Assembly (NCBI RefSeq): GCF_029953265.1
Contig: NZ_JASBAO010000001.1
Coordinates: forward strand, 372,001-436,000
Length of the DNA stretch: 64,000 bases
Direction of reading: 5' to 3'
From: Commensalibacter oyaizuii
Lineage (GTDB): Bacteria; Pseudomonadota; Alphaproteobacteria; Acetobacterales; Acetobacteraceae
The stretch's first letter is position 1. Each line of letters starts with the position of its first letter. A program made the position numbers and the translations under genes. Below are positions 53,866 to 63,602 of the stretch, in pieces. The notes beneath the pieces are model-generated. The model was not told the origin of the DNA. It was given only the letters and a program-made list of their open reading frames with translations, and did not search any database.

Positions 53866-55560
53866 ATGCAAAAAGACAAAATAAAAAGTAAACTTTGGGC
53901 AAAACAACAAACAAAAATTGGTCAAAAGGCTGTTTTTCCAATAGTGATATTAAGTTTGTTATCCAGTATGATTGCTGTTGGTTTATCTTGGTGTATTGCA
54001 CAAATACTGGGAATTATGCTTGTTCCAACTTTGTCTTTATCATTTGATGTTTCAGTTTTTATTATTGCATTTGTATTGCTATCGATATTTAGGGCTATAT
54101 TCATTTATAGTGAGGAATTATTTGCTGCTAAAATAGGGTTGCAGGCCAGGCATCGCCTTAGAAAAGAATTAGTACAACGAATTATGCAAATTGGCCCATC
54201 AATCTTATACAAACAATCCAGTGGTGGGCTGACAACATTAATTGCTGACCATGTTGAATCCTTAGATGGATATTTTTCCCGTTGGTTGCCTGCTTCGATT
54301 TTATGGTTTTTATCGCCTTGTATAATTTTAGTATTTATTTTCTTTGTTCAGCCATGGGCGGCATTAATTATTGGACTATGCGGTTTAATGGTACCCATTG
54401 CACAAGCAACTTTTGGAATTGGTGCCGCTGTTGCAGCAAGACAACAGTTTGTGGCAATGACCCGTTTACAAGCCAGATTTTTGGATCGTATTCAAGGGAT
54501 TGCAACAATTGTATTGGCTGGTAGATCCGAAGGTGAAACTGAAAAATTAGCAAAAGCAGCAAATGAGCTTCGTAAACGTACGATGAAAGTATTGCGCGTT
54601 GCATTTTTATCTTCGGCATCAATAGACTGTGCTATGATAGTCGCCATTGTCTTGGTAGCTATGATGGATGTAGGGCAGTTTTTAAATCATCACGATACAT
54701 CTTCTGTTCACGTAACGCATGCATTATTTGCTCTTTTAATAATTCCTGAATTTTTTGCTCCGTTAAGAAGTTTGGCATTGGCCTATCAAGACAAGGCTAA
54801 GTTGTCTGGAACGGCAGCTTCGGTGGTTGAATTACCAGAACCTGTATTAGAAATAATTAGGGAAAACCAATTAGACCATACTCAACCTATTCAAGTTACA
54901 TTCGAAGACGTCTCTTATCGCTGGGATGAAAAGCGTGGCAATGTGCTTAATCATCTCAGTTTCGATATCAAGGCAAGGGATACAGCATTATTAATTGGTG
55001 CGTCTGGTGCGGGCAAATCAACGATTATTAGTATGTTGCTTGGGTTTATAAAGCCCAATCAGGGACGAATATTGTTTAATAATATTGATATTTCAACAAT
55101 TTCATATGATTCTTTATCCTCTGTTACTGCATGGATTGGTCAAAAACCTGTTATTTTTGCAGGAACGATCAAAGAAAATATTCTATTCGCCAAACCTACA
55201 GCAACAGAAGACGAGCTGCAATCCGCTATAAAATTTGCGGCCATTGATCAATATTTGTCCAGCTTGCCCAAAGGACTTGATACATTTATCGGCGAAGGTG
55301 GCTTTGGACTTTCTGGAGGACAAGCCCAACGCATATCGATTGCACGGGCTTATTTAAAGGATGCACCATTATTATTGTTGGATGAACCTACTGCCCATTT
55401 AGATCCTTTGACAGAACAGGATATTTTTAAAAGGTTAGTAAAATTGGCTCAAAATAGAACGGTTATTTTGGCAACTCATTCTGCAGCTGGTCAACAACTG
55501 AATGGATTACATTTACGTCTAGAACATGGCCGTTTAATTTCACAAGAAAGGATAGGATAA
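53866..55560 (+). CDS. cydD: Thiol reductant ABC exporter subunit CydD
   Basis: CydD is half of the CydDC heterodimer that exports cysteine and glutathione to the periplasm and is needed for cytochrome bd assembly. The membrane domain has six helices (about 25-310), and the ATPase has G-A-S-G-A-G-K-S-T, the signature L-S-G-G-Q-A-Q-R and Walker B L-L-L-L-D-E-P-T-A-H-L-D. Its 564 residues are normal. cydC starts directly at the next base. No cydAB genes are in the window. Confidence 0.94.
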   Translation: MQKDKIKSKLWAKQQTKIGQKAVFPIVILSLLSSMIAVGLSWCIAQILGIMLVPTLSLSFDVSVFIIAFVLLSIFRAIFIYSEELFAAKIGLQARHRLRKELVQRIMQIGPSILYKQSSGGLTTLIADHVESLDGYFSRWLPASILWFLSPCIILVFIFFVQPWAALIIGLCGLMVPIAQATFGIGAAVAARQQFVAMTRLQARFLDRIQGIATIVLAGRSEGETEKLAKAANELRKRTMKVLRVAFLSSASIDCAMIVAIVLVAMMDVGQFLNHHDTSSVHVTHALFALLIIPEFFAPLRSLALAYQDKAKLSGTAASVVELPEPVLEIIRENQLDHTQPIQVTFEDVSYRWDEKRGNVLNHLSFDIKARDTALLIGASGAGKSTIISMLLGFIKPNQGRILFNNIDISTISYDSLSSVTAWIGQKPVIFAGTIKENILFAKPTATEDELQSAIKFAAIDQYLSSLPKGLDTFIGEGGFGLSGGQAQRISIARAYLKDAPLLLLDEPTAHLDPLTEQDIFKRLVKLAQNRTVILATHSAAGQQLNGLHLRLEHGRLISQERIG

Positions 55561-57246
55561 ATGTCACAAATCCAGGATCCTTTAACACGATCTGAAACGA
55601 TAAAAGCTGCTTTCAAGCAGATTTTTCATGTCTGGCGTCCTCATCGTAATTCTTTATTTTTAGGGTGTGTTTTTTCTCTTATTGCTCTTGCTCTTGGTTT
55701 GGCTTTGATGAGTTTTGCTGGTGAAAAAATTGCATTAACTGCCATGGGTATTGTAATGATCAGCTCTGCCCTATTAAAATTATTGGGGGGTGGGCGTTTA
55801 TTGATGCGTTATATAGAGCGATTATATACGCATAATGTTATGTTCAAGGCTATTGCTGATCTTAGAGTATGGTTTTTTTCTACTTTATCCAAGGGTGCTG
55901 CTGCAGGGTTGGGATTTCGCCATAGTGGGGATATATTATCACGTCTTGTCTCGGATATCGAAACTTTGGATGGCTTATATTTACGCATCATTCTGCCTTT
56001 TTTAGGGGCTATTGTTACATTTTTGGTACTTTTAATTGGTATTGGCATGATTAACCTGCCTTTAGCTATTTCCATTGCGGCTTTATATGCTGTGGCAGGG
56101 TTCGTTTGTCCATTTTTGTCTGCAATTATTACGCGAAAACGGGGAAAAACATTAATAGAGGGGATAGCTCGATTACGGATTGGTGTGTTTGATTTTGTGC
56201 AGGGTCTACGGGAAATAAGAGCCTTTGGTGTAGGGGACCGCGTGTCTGCACATTTACAAACGATTGAAGGTCAACTATTTCGCCAACATTACCTGCAAGC
56301 TAAAAATATTGCTGGAATTAGTTTTATTACTTTTTTGTGTGGCCAAGTTGCTATTTTGCTTATTTTATTGGCGGCATTAAATATGGTATTCCATGATATT
56401 CGAACGACTCATATCGTTTTTTGTTTGTTTTTAACCATTACTGCTTTTGAAGGCACTTTGCCTCTGACCAAGGCGGGGGGATTAGCTGGACAGATCATGA
56501 ATGCAGCAACGCGTGTCGTTGGTGTAAATAAAGGACAAATTGGGTATAACAATCCCGATGGCAAGTTAGAGGCACCCATACAAACCCACATTGAATTTCA
56601 AAATATGTGTTTTCAATGGAGTAAAGATCGACCTTGGGTATATCAAGATTTAAATATGATAATAAACCAAGGGGAAAGAGTAGCCATCGTTGGTCCTTCG
56701 GGTATTGGAAAGTCAACCTTGGCGGCATTATTATTAAAAGTCGTTACACCACAAAGTGGACGTATTTTATTGGGTGGAAAGGATCTTTCCGATCTAAGTG
56801 CAGATTCCGTTCGGAAAAAAATAGCGTGGTTATCACAAAAAACGCACTTATTTGATGATACGATTCGAGAAAATTTATTGCTTGGAAAGCCTGACGCCAC
56901 AGAAAACGAGTTATGGCAGGCATTGTCAGAAGCAGCAGTGGCAGATGTTGTCCGTGCCATGCCCGATGGTTTGGATACGTGGCTTGGTGAGGGTGGGGTT
57001 AAGATTTCTGGTGGTCAAGGTCGGCGGGTAGCGTTGGCAAGAACATTATTGTCAAAAGCCCCGATTCTTGTATTAGACGAACCTACAACAGGACTAGATG
57101 CTGATACAGAGAAAGAGTTTTTTCAAATTTTAAACCAAATTGGATCGGATCGCACAATTATTTTAATTGTTCATCGATTAACTGGGGTTGAAAAGCTGGA
57201 TAAAGTATGGCGTTTATCTGACAGTCATATAATTTCTGAGAAATAA
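55561..57246 (+). CDS. cydC: Thiol reductant ABC exporter subunit CydC
   Basis: Partner of CydD. Six membrane helices occupy about residues 30-310. The ATPase domain has G-P-S-G-I-G-K-S-T, I-S-G-G-Q-G-R-R and I-L-V-L-D-E-P-T-T-G-L-D, and ends with V-H-R-L. The ATG follows the cydD stop without a gap, so the two subunits are translated in equal amounts. Its 561 residues are normal. Confidence 0.94.
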   Translation: MSQIQDPLTRSETIKAAFKQIFHVWRPHRNSLFLGCVFSLIALALGLALMSFAGEKIALTAMGIVMISSALLKLLGGGRLLMRYIERLYTHNVMFKAIADLRVWFFSTLSKGAAAGLGFRHSGDILSRLVSDIETLDGLYLRIILPFLGAIVTFLVLLIGIGMINLPLAISIAALYAVAGFVCPFLSAIITRKRGKTLIEGIARLRIGVFDFVQGLREIRAFGVGDRVSAHLQTIEGQLFRQHYLQAKNIAGISFITFLCGQVAILLILLAALNMVFHDIRTTHIVFCLFLTITAFEGTLPLTKAGGLAGQIMNAATRVVGVNKGQIGYNNPDGKLEAPIQTHIEFQNMCFQWSKDRPWVYQDLNMIINQGERVAIVGPSGIGKSTLAALLLKVVTPQSGRILLGGKDLSDLSADSVRKKIAWLSQKTHLFDDTIRENLLLGKPDATENELWQALSEAAVADVVRAMPDGLDTWLGEGGVKISGGQGRRVALARTLLSKAPILVLDEPTTGLDADTEKEFFQILNQIGSDRTIILIVHRLTGVEKLDKVWRLSDSHIISEK

Positions 57247-57328
57247 AAAAAATATTTATGTTTTTTTATGCTAGAATGTAGTTATGGTTACAGGTCAAAA
57301 TTTATTTTTAGAATTAAGGAAAAGATAA

Positions 57329-57718
57329 ATGCGTCGTTTTATACCAGTTGTATTTATGTCCTTGTTGTTAGTGGCCTGTTCTCAATCTTCAAAGCTAACA
57401 GCAAACAATAACAGAACTTATGTAGTTTTTTTCCCATTTGCATCCGCTGAATTGGATGATGCATCTGTTAAAACCATTGATCAAGCCGTTAAATATGCCA
57501 AACATTTCCCTCAAAAACAGGTTTATGTTGAGGGATATGCAGCAGTTTACGGTGATTTAAGTGTCGATGAAATGCTGGCCGCACAACGTGCAAAAGTTGT
57601 TGCTCAAAAAATCACTCAAGATGGTATTTCTGCTGATCGTGTTCACGATACACCCAGACCACCAGAAGACAGAAAAAGCCAAATTGCTGCACGTCGCGTT
57701 GAAATCGAAGTAAAATAA
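57329..57718 (+). CDS. OmpA-like lipoprotein
   Basis: The 129-residue lipoprotein has a lipobox L-V-A-C at residue 17 after a short signal. The rest is one OmpA-like peptidoglycan-binding domain: V-V-F-F-P-F-A-S-A-E-L near the start, V-Y-V-E-G-Y-A, and the closing A-A-R-R-V-E-I-E-V. The loop A-A-Q-R-A-K-V-V holds the usual peptidoglycan-contact arginine. It probably tethers the outer membrane to the wall. It is a stand-alone gene between cydC and recQ. Confidence 0.88.
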   Translation: MRRFIPVVFMSLLLVACSQSSKLTANNNRTYVVFFPFASAELDDASVKTIDQAVKYAKHFPQKQVYVEGYAAVYGDLSVDEMLAAQRAKVVAQKITQDGISADRVHDTPRPPEDRKSQIAARRVEIEVK

Positions 57719-57731
57719 TAGTTTTAATTTG

Positions 57732-59579
57732 ATGGATAATCCTTTCTTATTGAATGATCCTCATGCAATGGGGAAGGATAAATCCCCCCAGGCGGTTTTA
57801 GAGCATGTTTTTGGTTATCAACAATTTCGTGGATTACAAAAACAAGCGATCGATACTGTTATGCAAGGGCAGGATGTTTTACTGTTAATGCCCACGGGGG
57901 GCGGCAAAAGCCTTTGTTATCAAATTCCGTCTTTATGTCGTGCTGGTATGGGGTTGGTTATTTCCCCCTTGATTGCGTTAATGGATGATCAGGTCGCAGC
58001 CCTTCGACAATTAGGGATCAATGCAGGTGCTTTGCATTCAGAACTAGATGCTAGGGAAACCGCGACTATTCGTCGTGATTTAATGAATGGGTCTTTGGAT
58101 CTATTATATATCTCCCCTGAACGTTTATTATCTGACGAGATGTGGCGTCTCCTTCAAAAAGTGCAGATTTCCCTAATCGCCATTGATGAAGCACATTGTG
58201 TTTCTGTATGGGGGCATGAATTTCGTCCTGAATATCGATTGATGACGAATTTACCCTCCATTTTCCCCTCTGTCCCAAGAATAGCCTTAACTGCTACGGC
58301 AGACCCTACAACGAAAGAAGATATCCTAACCGCATTAGCGATGAAGGAGGCCAAAGTTTTTCAAGCCAGTTTTCATCGTGAAAATTTATTCATACGATCT
58401 TTGCCAAAGCAAGGAGAAACCAAGCAGCTTTTAACCATTCTTGATAAATATCAAAATGATGCATGCATTATTTATTGTGGCAGTCGTAACAAAGCGGAGC
58501 GTGTTGCCGCAATGTTAGTCGAGCGTGGTTTTGTAGCACTGGCATATCACGCAGGACTATCATCATTAGAGAAGAGGGGGGTGCTGCTGCGTTTTCGTTC
58601 AGGTGAACCCTTGATTATTGTTGCCACTATTGCATTTGGGATGGGAATTGATCGTCCAGACGTCAGGTTGGTTGTGCACTTGGATATGCCTAAAGGGCCA
58701 GAACACTATTATCAGCAAATCGGCCGTGCTGGTCGCGATGGTGATCCTGCCGAGACAGTATTGCTTTACGGGGGTGAGGATATCGTCAAAGCCCGATATT
58801 GGGTGCAACAATCTACAAGCACAGAGGAGCAAAAGAAAATTGCTCGCTCAAGATTAGATATGATGGTGGCTTTTGCAGAGACAACCCATTGCCGAACACA
58901 AATTCTATTACGATGTTTTGGTGAGGAGTTATCACATCCGTGCGGGCATTGCGATAATTGCAAATATCCAGTTTCTCTTTTTAATGGTACGATTGCCGCA
59001 CAAAAGGTATTGTCCGCAGTTTATCGTACGGGTCAACGTTTCGGTGCTTTGCATATTATTAATGTTTTAAAGGGCAAGAAAAACAATAATATTGAACATT
59101 TCCAGCATGATCGTCTGTCATTGTTTGGAATAGGCAAAGATAAAACAAATCAATTTTGGCGTGCGGTCATCAGACAATTAATGGCCAAAGATGCCCTGCG
59201 ACAGGGGATTGAACATTCCAATTTGTTTTTAAATCAGGAAAAAGCATTACCCTTGTTAAAGGGCGAAGAACAATTGTATTTGCGTGAGGATATTGCCCAA
59301 GCAGAGATTGAAAAAACATCGTCCAATCAGGTTCAGGTGACGTTAACAACAGAACAACAGAATTTATTTGACCAATTAAAAGCCTGGCGGCTTTCTGAAG
59401 CCAGAGAACAAGAAGTCCCCCCTTATATTATTTTTCATGATTCTGTATTAAGAGAAATAGCTGTTTCATGTCCGCAAACAAACCAAGACCTGCGATGTAT
59501 AAAGGGGTTAGGCGATACAAAAATTCAACGTTATGGGGATCTTTTATTACGATATACCCGCAATAAAAATAACGTATAA
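57732..59579 (+). CDS. recQ: ATP-dependent DNA helicase RecQ
   Basis: RecQ is a 3'-5' helicase for recombinational repair. Motif I is M-P-T-G-G-G-K-S-L-C-Y, motif II I-D-E-A-H-C, followed by the aromatic loop W-G-H-E-F-R-P-E-Y. Motif VI is Q-I-G-R-A-G-R-D-G. The zinc site is in C-F-G-E-E then C-G-H-C-D-N-C. The winged helix and a C-terminal HRDC domain (about 535-610) follow. I use ATG 57732 rather than TTG 57729. The product is 615 residues. Confidence 0.97.
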   Translation: MDNPFLLNDPHAMGKDKSPQAVLEHVFGYQQFRGLQKQAIDTVMQGQDVLLLMPTGGGKSLCYQIPSLCRAGMGLVISPLIALMDDQVAALRQLGINAGALHSELDARETATIRRDLMNGSLDLLYISPERLLSDEMWRLLQKVQISLIAIDEAHCVSVWGHEFRPEYRLMTNLPSIFPSVPRIALTATADPTTKEDILTALAMKEAKVFQASFHRENLFIRSLPKQGETKQLLTILDKYQNDACIIYCGSRNKAERVAAMLVERGFVALAYHAGLSSLEKRGVLLRFRSGEPLIIVATIAFGMGIDRPDVRLVVHLDMPKGPEHYYQQIGRAGRDGDPAETVLLYGGEDIVKARYWVQQSTSTEEQKKIARSRLDMMVAFAETTHCRTQILLRCFGEELSHPCGHCDNCKYPVSLFNGTIAAQKVLSAVYRTGQRFGALHIINVLKGKKNNNIEHFQHDRLSLFGIGKDKTNQFWRAVIRQLMAKDALRQGIEHSNLFLNQEKALPLLKGEEQLYLREDIAQAEIEKTSSNQVQVTLTTEQQNLFDQLKAWRLSEAREQEVPPYIIFHDSVLREIAVSCPQTNQDLRCIKGLGDTKIQRYGDLLLRYTRNKNNV

Positions 59580-59600
59580 TTTAATTAAAAATCGACTAAA

Positions 59601-60605
59601 TTATATTTCTTTTGTGTGAATGGTTCGGCCTTCGATAATGGATCGACTGGCAGCTTCGGCTAAAACTAAAGCTTGTTTTCCATCTTCAAATCCAACTTTA
59701 GGTTGCTTGCCTTGTTCGATACATTCGACAAAATGACTGATTTCAGTATTAAATGCATCACCATAACGATCGATGAAAAAATTCATTAATGCTGGTTTTT
59801 GATCTGTAAACTCGGTGCTGTAAAGTCTAAGGTTATTCATTGGATGATTTTCGGATATGGCCATTCCTTGGGAACCGAAGGCTTCAACACGTTGATCATA
59901 TCCATAAACAGCACGTCTAGAATTATTAATAATACATTGTTTTCCCGAAGCCGTTTTCATAACGATTGTTACAGTATCATAATCGTTGCATCGTTTCATC
60001 AAAGATTCATTGACCAAACGCGATCCCGATGCGAAAACTTCTGTAATATCTTCCCCTAATATAAAACGTGCCATATCAAAATCATGAATGGTCATGTCTT
60101 TAAAAATTCCACCTGAAACTTCGATATATGCGTCTGGAGCCATGTCAGGATCACGAGAAGTAATAATAACTTGATGTAAATCCCCGACTTTTCCCAATTC
60201 GACAGCTTGACGTACGGCACTATGTCCTTTGTCAAAACGTCTGACAAATCCTAACATAATTGGTAGGGATGTACCTTTAATTTTTTGCTCGCAGCTTTTG
60301 ATACGGTCAAGAGATAAGTCAATTGGTTTTTCGCAAAAAATAGCTTTGTTTGCGGCAACAGCTTGTTCAATTAAGTCAGCATGCGTTGCTGTGGACGTAG
60401 AAATTAAAACAGCATCAACCTTTGGCGATGCAAATACATCGTTAATAGAGTTAAATAAAATCGTATTATGTTTATTGGCAACTGCTTGAGCTGCTGAGGT
60501 GTTAACATCAAATACACCCCCTAACTGAGCCCTAGGATGGGCTGCAAGATTATCAACGTGCATTTGACCAATGCGACCTGTACCAAGAACAGCGATATTA
60601 ACCAT
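59601..60605 (-). CDS. iolG: Inositol 2-dehydrogenase-like Gfo/Idh/MocA oxidoreductase
   Basis: An NAD-dependent dehydrogenase oxidising myo-inositol or a similar polyol. The dinucleotide motif G-T-G-R-I-G-Q-M-H lies at residues 8-16, E-K-P-I-D near 95, F-V-R-R-F-D-K near 125, G-G-I-F-K-D-M-T-I-H-D-F-D-M near 170 and R-R-A-V-Y-G-Y-D near 232. These fit IolG. The 334 residues are normal. No other inositol genes are nearby, so the physiological substrate stays uncertain. Confidence 0.86.
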   Translation of the reverse strand: MVNIAVLGTGRIGQMHVDNLAAHPRAQLGGVFDVNTSAAQAVANKHNTILFNSINDVFASPKVDAVLISTSTATHADLIEQAVAANKAIFCEKPIDLSLDRIKSCEQKIKGTSLPIMLGFVRRFDKGHSAVRQAVELGKVGDLHQVIITSRDPDMAPDAYIEVSGGIFKDMTIHDFDMARFILGEDITEVFASGSRLVNESLMKRCNDYDTVTIVMKTASGKQCIINNSRRAVYGYDQRVEAFGSQGMAISENHPMNNLRLYSTEFTDQKPALMNFFIDRYGDAFNTEISHFVECIEQGKQPKVGFEDGKQALVLAEAASRSIIEGRTIHTKEI

Positions 60606-60770
60606 ATTATAAATTCCTTTCTATTTTTTTTAAAAATAGAATATATTTTCTATATTAATTTATACATATCGTGTTTATGGTAAAATGATCAATGTAATTT
60701 ATGATGTTTGGAATACAAATAAATGTGAGACATCATTATAAAAATAACAATAAAAAAGTGTAAGATAATC

Positions 60771-61589
60771 ATGACCAAACAGAAAATAGGGATATGTAAA
60801 TTAACTGGTAGTAAAGGGAAATTTGTAAAATCCCATATCATTCCCAAAGCTTTTACGCGTCCATTAAGAAGGGGAGATTCTTTCGTTCAAGGAGGAGTAG
60901 GGTAAAAAAGGCTGATTAAACGTTGGGATAGTTGGTATGATGATCATCTAGTCATAAGGAAAGGAGAAGATATATTATCTGAGTTTGATAATTTTGCAGT
61001 TAAAGAATTTTTTAAACACCGTATGGTTTGGACAAGTTGGGGAATGAATATACGATTATCTGATATTTCAAATATTTATGATATATACAGATTAAACACG
61101 GATAATGATGAGATACCTGGTTTTAGTTTTAGAATAATTAAAGGTATAGATCCTGTTCGATTAAGGCTCTTTTGTTTAAGTTTACTATAGAGGGCTGCTG
61201 CATCAGATTTATTCGAGATGTCAGAGATTACCTTATCAAAAGAAAAGTTAGAATTCCTTCGTAACTTATTGATTTCTAGGGATCCTGGACCAATAACCTT
61301 TTATCCAATAAATGTTGTTCAATTGTCGACTAGAGGAGAAAATCATAATTTTACACCAATAGCAATGCCTGTTAGTGGTAGCTTATATCCATTGGAAAAA
61401 GATAAAATTTTTCGTTTTTATATGGATGGATTAATTTTTCGCTTCTTTTGTGGTAATCATGATGAGTTCAGTGTTAGAAAACTAGGAAATACGACCGTTG
61501 GTTACTCAGACGAGCTTCATATTTCATTAGTTGATTATTATAATTCTTTTCAAAAAAGTAAATTTGGAAAGAACGCAAAGAATATATGA
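60771..61589 (+). pseudogene. Unidentified gene interrupted by two in-frame stops
   Basis: From ATG 60771 a single frame runs without frameshift to the TGA at 61587-61589, broken only by TAA at 60903-60905 and TAG at 61188-61190. The read-through product would be about 272 residues. It opens with an I-C-K-L-T-G-S-K-G-K-F segment followed by S-H-I-I-P-K-A-F, reminiscent of HNH-type or zinc-finger starts. Then come R-W-D-S-W-Y-D, G-E-D-I-L-S-E-F-D, V-W-T-S-W-G and F-C-L-S-L-L before the second stop, and A-A-A-S-D-L-F after it. The 123-residue remainder after ATG 61218 is not a separate gene. I recognise a conserved-hypothetical style but no function. Confidence 0.75.
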
Positions 61590-61772
61590 TAAATAATACA
61601 GGTATTAATACAAATATCTTTAAATAAACACTTGATTTTTTGGCAAAATCCTTTCATAAAATAAATCATCGAAATTAGTCGATAATTCACACGTAAAGTT
61701 TTAGCCACTGGTGCTTGAAATATAGATCGGCGCTTTACGGAGGTTCAACCAGAAGAAAGAGGATGCACGCTT

Positions 61773-62549
61773 ATGGCGATGCCACAATTTACCTTACGTC
61801 AATTATTAGAAGCTGGTGTTCACTTTGGACATCATACCCGTCGTTGGAATCCAAAGATGGCCCCATATTTGTTTGGGGTTCGCAACCAAGTTCATATTAT
61901 CGATTTGCAACAAACCGTTCCTATGTTGGATCGCGCATTGAATACAGTGCGTGATACGGTCGCAAATGGTGGTCGTGTTCTTTTTGTCGGAACAAAACGT
62001 ACAGCATCTGAAATTGTTGCTGAAACTGCAAAACGCTGCGGTCAATACTATGTAAACCACCGTTGGTTGGGTGGAATGTTGACCAATTGGAAAACAATTA
62101 CAAACTCAATTAAACGTCTACGTCAAATTGAGGAAACCCTTGATGGGGATGTTGTTGGTTTAACGAAAAAAGAAGTTTTGCAATTAACCCGTGAACGTGA
62201 AAAATTAGAGCGTTCTTTGGGCGGTATTAAAGAAATGGGCGGTCTTCCTGATATTTTGTTCATTATTGATACCAATAAAGAAAAGTTAGCTGTACAAGAA
62301 GCAAACAAATTAGGTATTCCTGTTGTTGCAATATTGGACAGTAATTCAGATCCAGCTGGGATTACCTATCCTGTTCCTGGAAATGATGATGCTTTACGTT
62401 CAATCAATCTGTATTGTGAGCTTGTCGCTGGTGCTGTTTTAGATGGTATTTCTGCTGAGCTTGGTGCTTCTGGTGAAGATATTGGTGCTTCAGAAGAATT
62501 GCCTCCTGAAATTATGATGGAAGCAGAAAGTCCTGAAATTCCAGCTTAA
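61773..62549 (+). CDS. rpsB: 30S ribosomal protein S2
   Basis: A small-subunit protein, 258 residues. It starts [20 protein letters not shown], the usual beginning. [25 protein letters not shown] and D-S-N-S-D-P are family motifs. An acidic C-terminal tail is present. tsf follows, the standard rpsB-tsf pair. The 120-base spacer between them contains hairpins (listed). Confidence 0.97.
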   Translation: MAMPQFTLRQLLEAGVHFGHHTRRWNPKMAPYLFGVRNQVHIIDLQQTVPMLDRALNTVRDTVANGGRVLFVGTKRTASEIVAETAKRCGQYYVNHRWLGGMLTNWKTITNSIKRLRQIEETLDGDVVGLTKKEVLQLTREREKLERSLGGIKEMGGLPDILFIIDTNKEKLAVQEANKLGIPVVAILDSNSDPAGITYPVPGNDDALRSINLYCELVAGAVLDGISAELGASGEDIGASEELPPEIMMEAESPEIPA

Positions 62550-62644
62550 TCGTTGTAACGATTAAATGATTGGGTTCGTCAGATTTTTATTAAGAAAAAC
62601 CTGATAGGGACATAAATTAGCGTCTCGAAATTTATCGAGACGCT
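62546..62644 (+). promoter_or_regulatory. Hairpin-rich rpsB-tsf intercistronic region
   Basis: Two perfect inverted repeats are present: TTAATCGTT/AACGATTAA (62546-62565, overlapping the rpsB stop) and AGCGTCTCGA/TCGAGACGCT (62619-62644, 10 bp with a 6-base loop). Between them is a weaker TCAG-A-TTTTT / AAAAA-C-CTGA stem near 62580-62605. None is followed by a strong T-run, so attenuation, mRNA processing or autoregulation is more likely than full termination. Confidence 0.6.
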
Positions 62645-62669
62645 TCTGCGTTAGAAAAAGAGGAATATT

Positions 62670-63575
62670 ATGGCTGAAATTACAGCTGCATTAGTTAAAG
62701 AATTACGCGAAAAAACCGGTGCTGGTATGATGGATTGTAAAAAAGCACTGAATGAAACCGCCGGTAATATCGAAGAAGCAATCGACTGGTTGCGTACAAA
62801 AGGTCTTGCAACGGCTGCAAAAAAATCAGGTCGTGTTGCTGCTGAAGGTCTTGTTGGTGTTGCAACTGCTGGAAACAAAGCTGCGATTGTTGAAATTAAC
62901 GCTGAAACAGACTTTGTTGCTCGTAATGAACAATTCCAACAATTTGTTGAAGATGCAGCAAAAGTAGCATTAACCACAGGCGATGATGTTGAAGCATTGA
63001 AAAATGCAACCATGGAAAATGGTAAAACGGTTGCTGAAAACTTAACTAACTTAATTGCAACGATTGGCGAAAACATGACAATTCGTCGCGTTCGTGTTCT
63101 AGAAGTTGGTTCTGGTGTGGTTGCAAGCTATGTTCATGGTGCGTTACGTCCAGGTTTGGGTAAAATTGCTGTGTTGGTTGCCCTTGAAGCACCAGCAGCA
63201 TCTGGTGATCTTGAAGATTTAGGTCGTAAAATCGGAATGCAAGTTGCAGCTGTTCGCCCAATCTCTTTGAGTACATCAGAGGTTCCAGCAGATGCTTTGG
63301 AACGTGAAAAAGCAATCTTTGTTGAACAAGCTCGTGCTTCTGGTAAACCTGATAATATCATTGAAAAAATGATTGATGGTCGTATTCGTAAATTCTATGA
63401 AGAGGTTGTATTGCTAGAACAAACATGGATTCATGATGGTGACAGCAAAGTTAAAGCTGTTGTTGAAAAAAGTGGTTCTAAGCTGGTAGCCTTCGAGCGT
63501 TTCCATCTTGGTGAAGGTATCGAAAAGGAAGAAAGCGACTTTGCTGCTGAAGTTGCTCAAGCTGTCAAAGGCTAA
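62670..63575 (+). CDS. tsf: Elongation factor Ts
   Basis: EF-Ts recycles EF-Tu by GDP release. The N-terminal UBA-like region has [16 protein letters not shown], and the core has E-T-D-F-V-A-R-N and Y-V-H-G. The C-terminal region has [16 protein letters not shown]. Its 301 residues are typical. AAAAAGAGG precedes the ATG. recO follows after 27 bases. Confidence 0.97.
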   Translation: MAEITAALVKELREKTGAGMMDCKKALNETAGNIEEAIDWLRTKGLATAAKKSGRVAAEGLVGVATAGNKAAIVEINAETDFVARNEQFQQFVEDAAKVALTTGDDVEALKNATMENGKTVAENLTNLIATIGENMTIRRVRVLEVGSGVVASYVHGALRPGLGKIAVLVALEAPAASGDLEDLGRKIGMQVAAVRPISLSTSEVPADALEREKAIFVEQARASGKPDNIIEKMIDGRIRKFYEEVVLLEQTWIHDGDSKVKAVVEKSGSKLVAFERFHLGEGIEKEESDFAAEVAQAVKG

Positions 63576-63602
63576 TTTTGGTTTACTGCAAAGGAGGGGA
63601 CG

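Noticed and set aside
61218-61589. 123-codon frame as an independent gene
   Set aside because: It is in the same frame as the coding-like sequence upstream, separated only by a stop codon, so it is the 3' part of the interrupted gene at 60771.
61680-61772. Possible tRNA because of a GGTTCAA near 61741
   Set aside because: No acceptor stem or anticodon arm can be paired around it; it is the leader of rpsB.
61715-61954. 79-codon plus-strand frame
   Set aside because: It overlaps the start of rpsB out of frame and lacks any recognisable feature.
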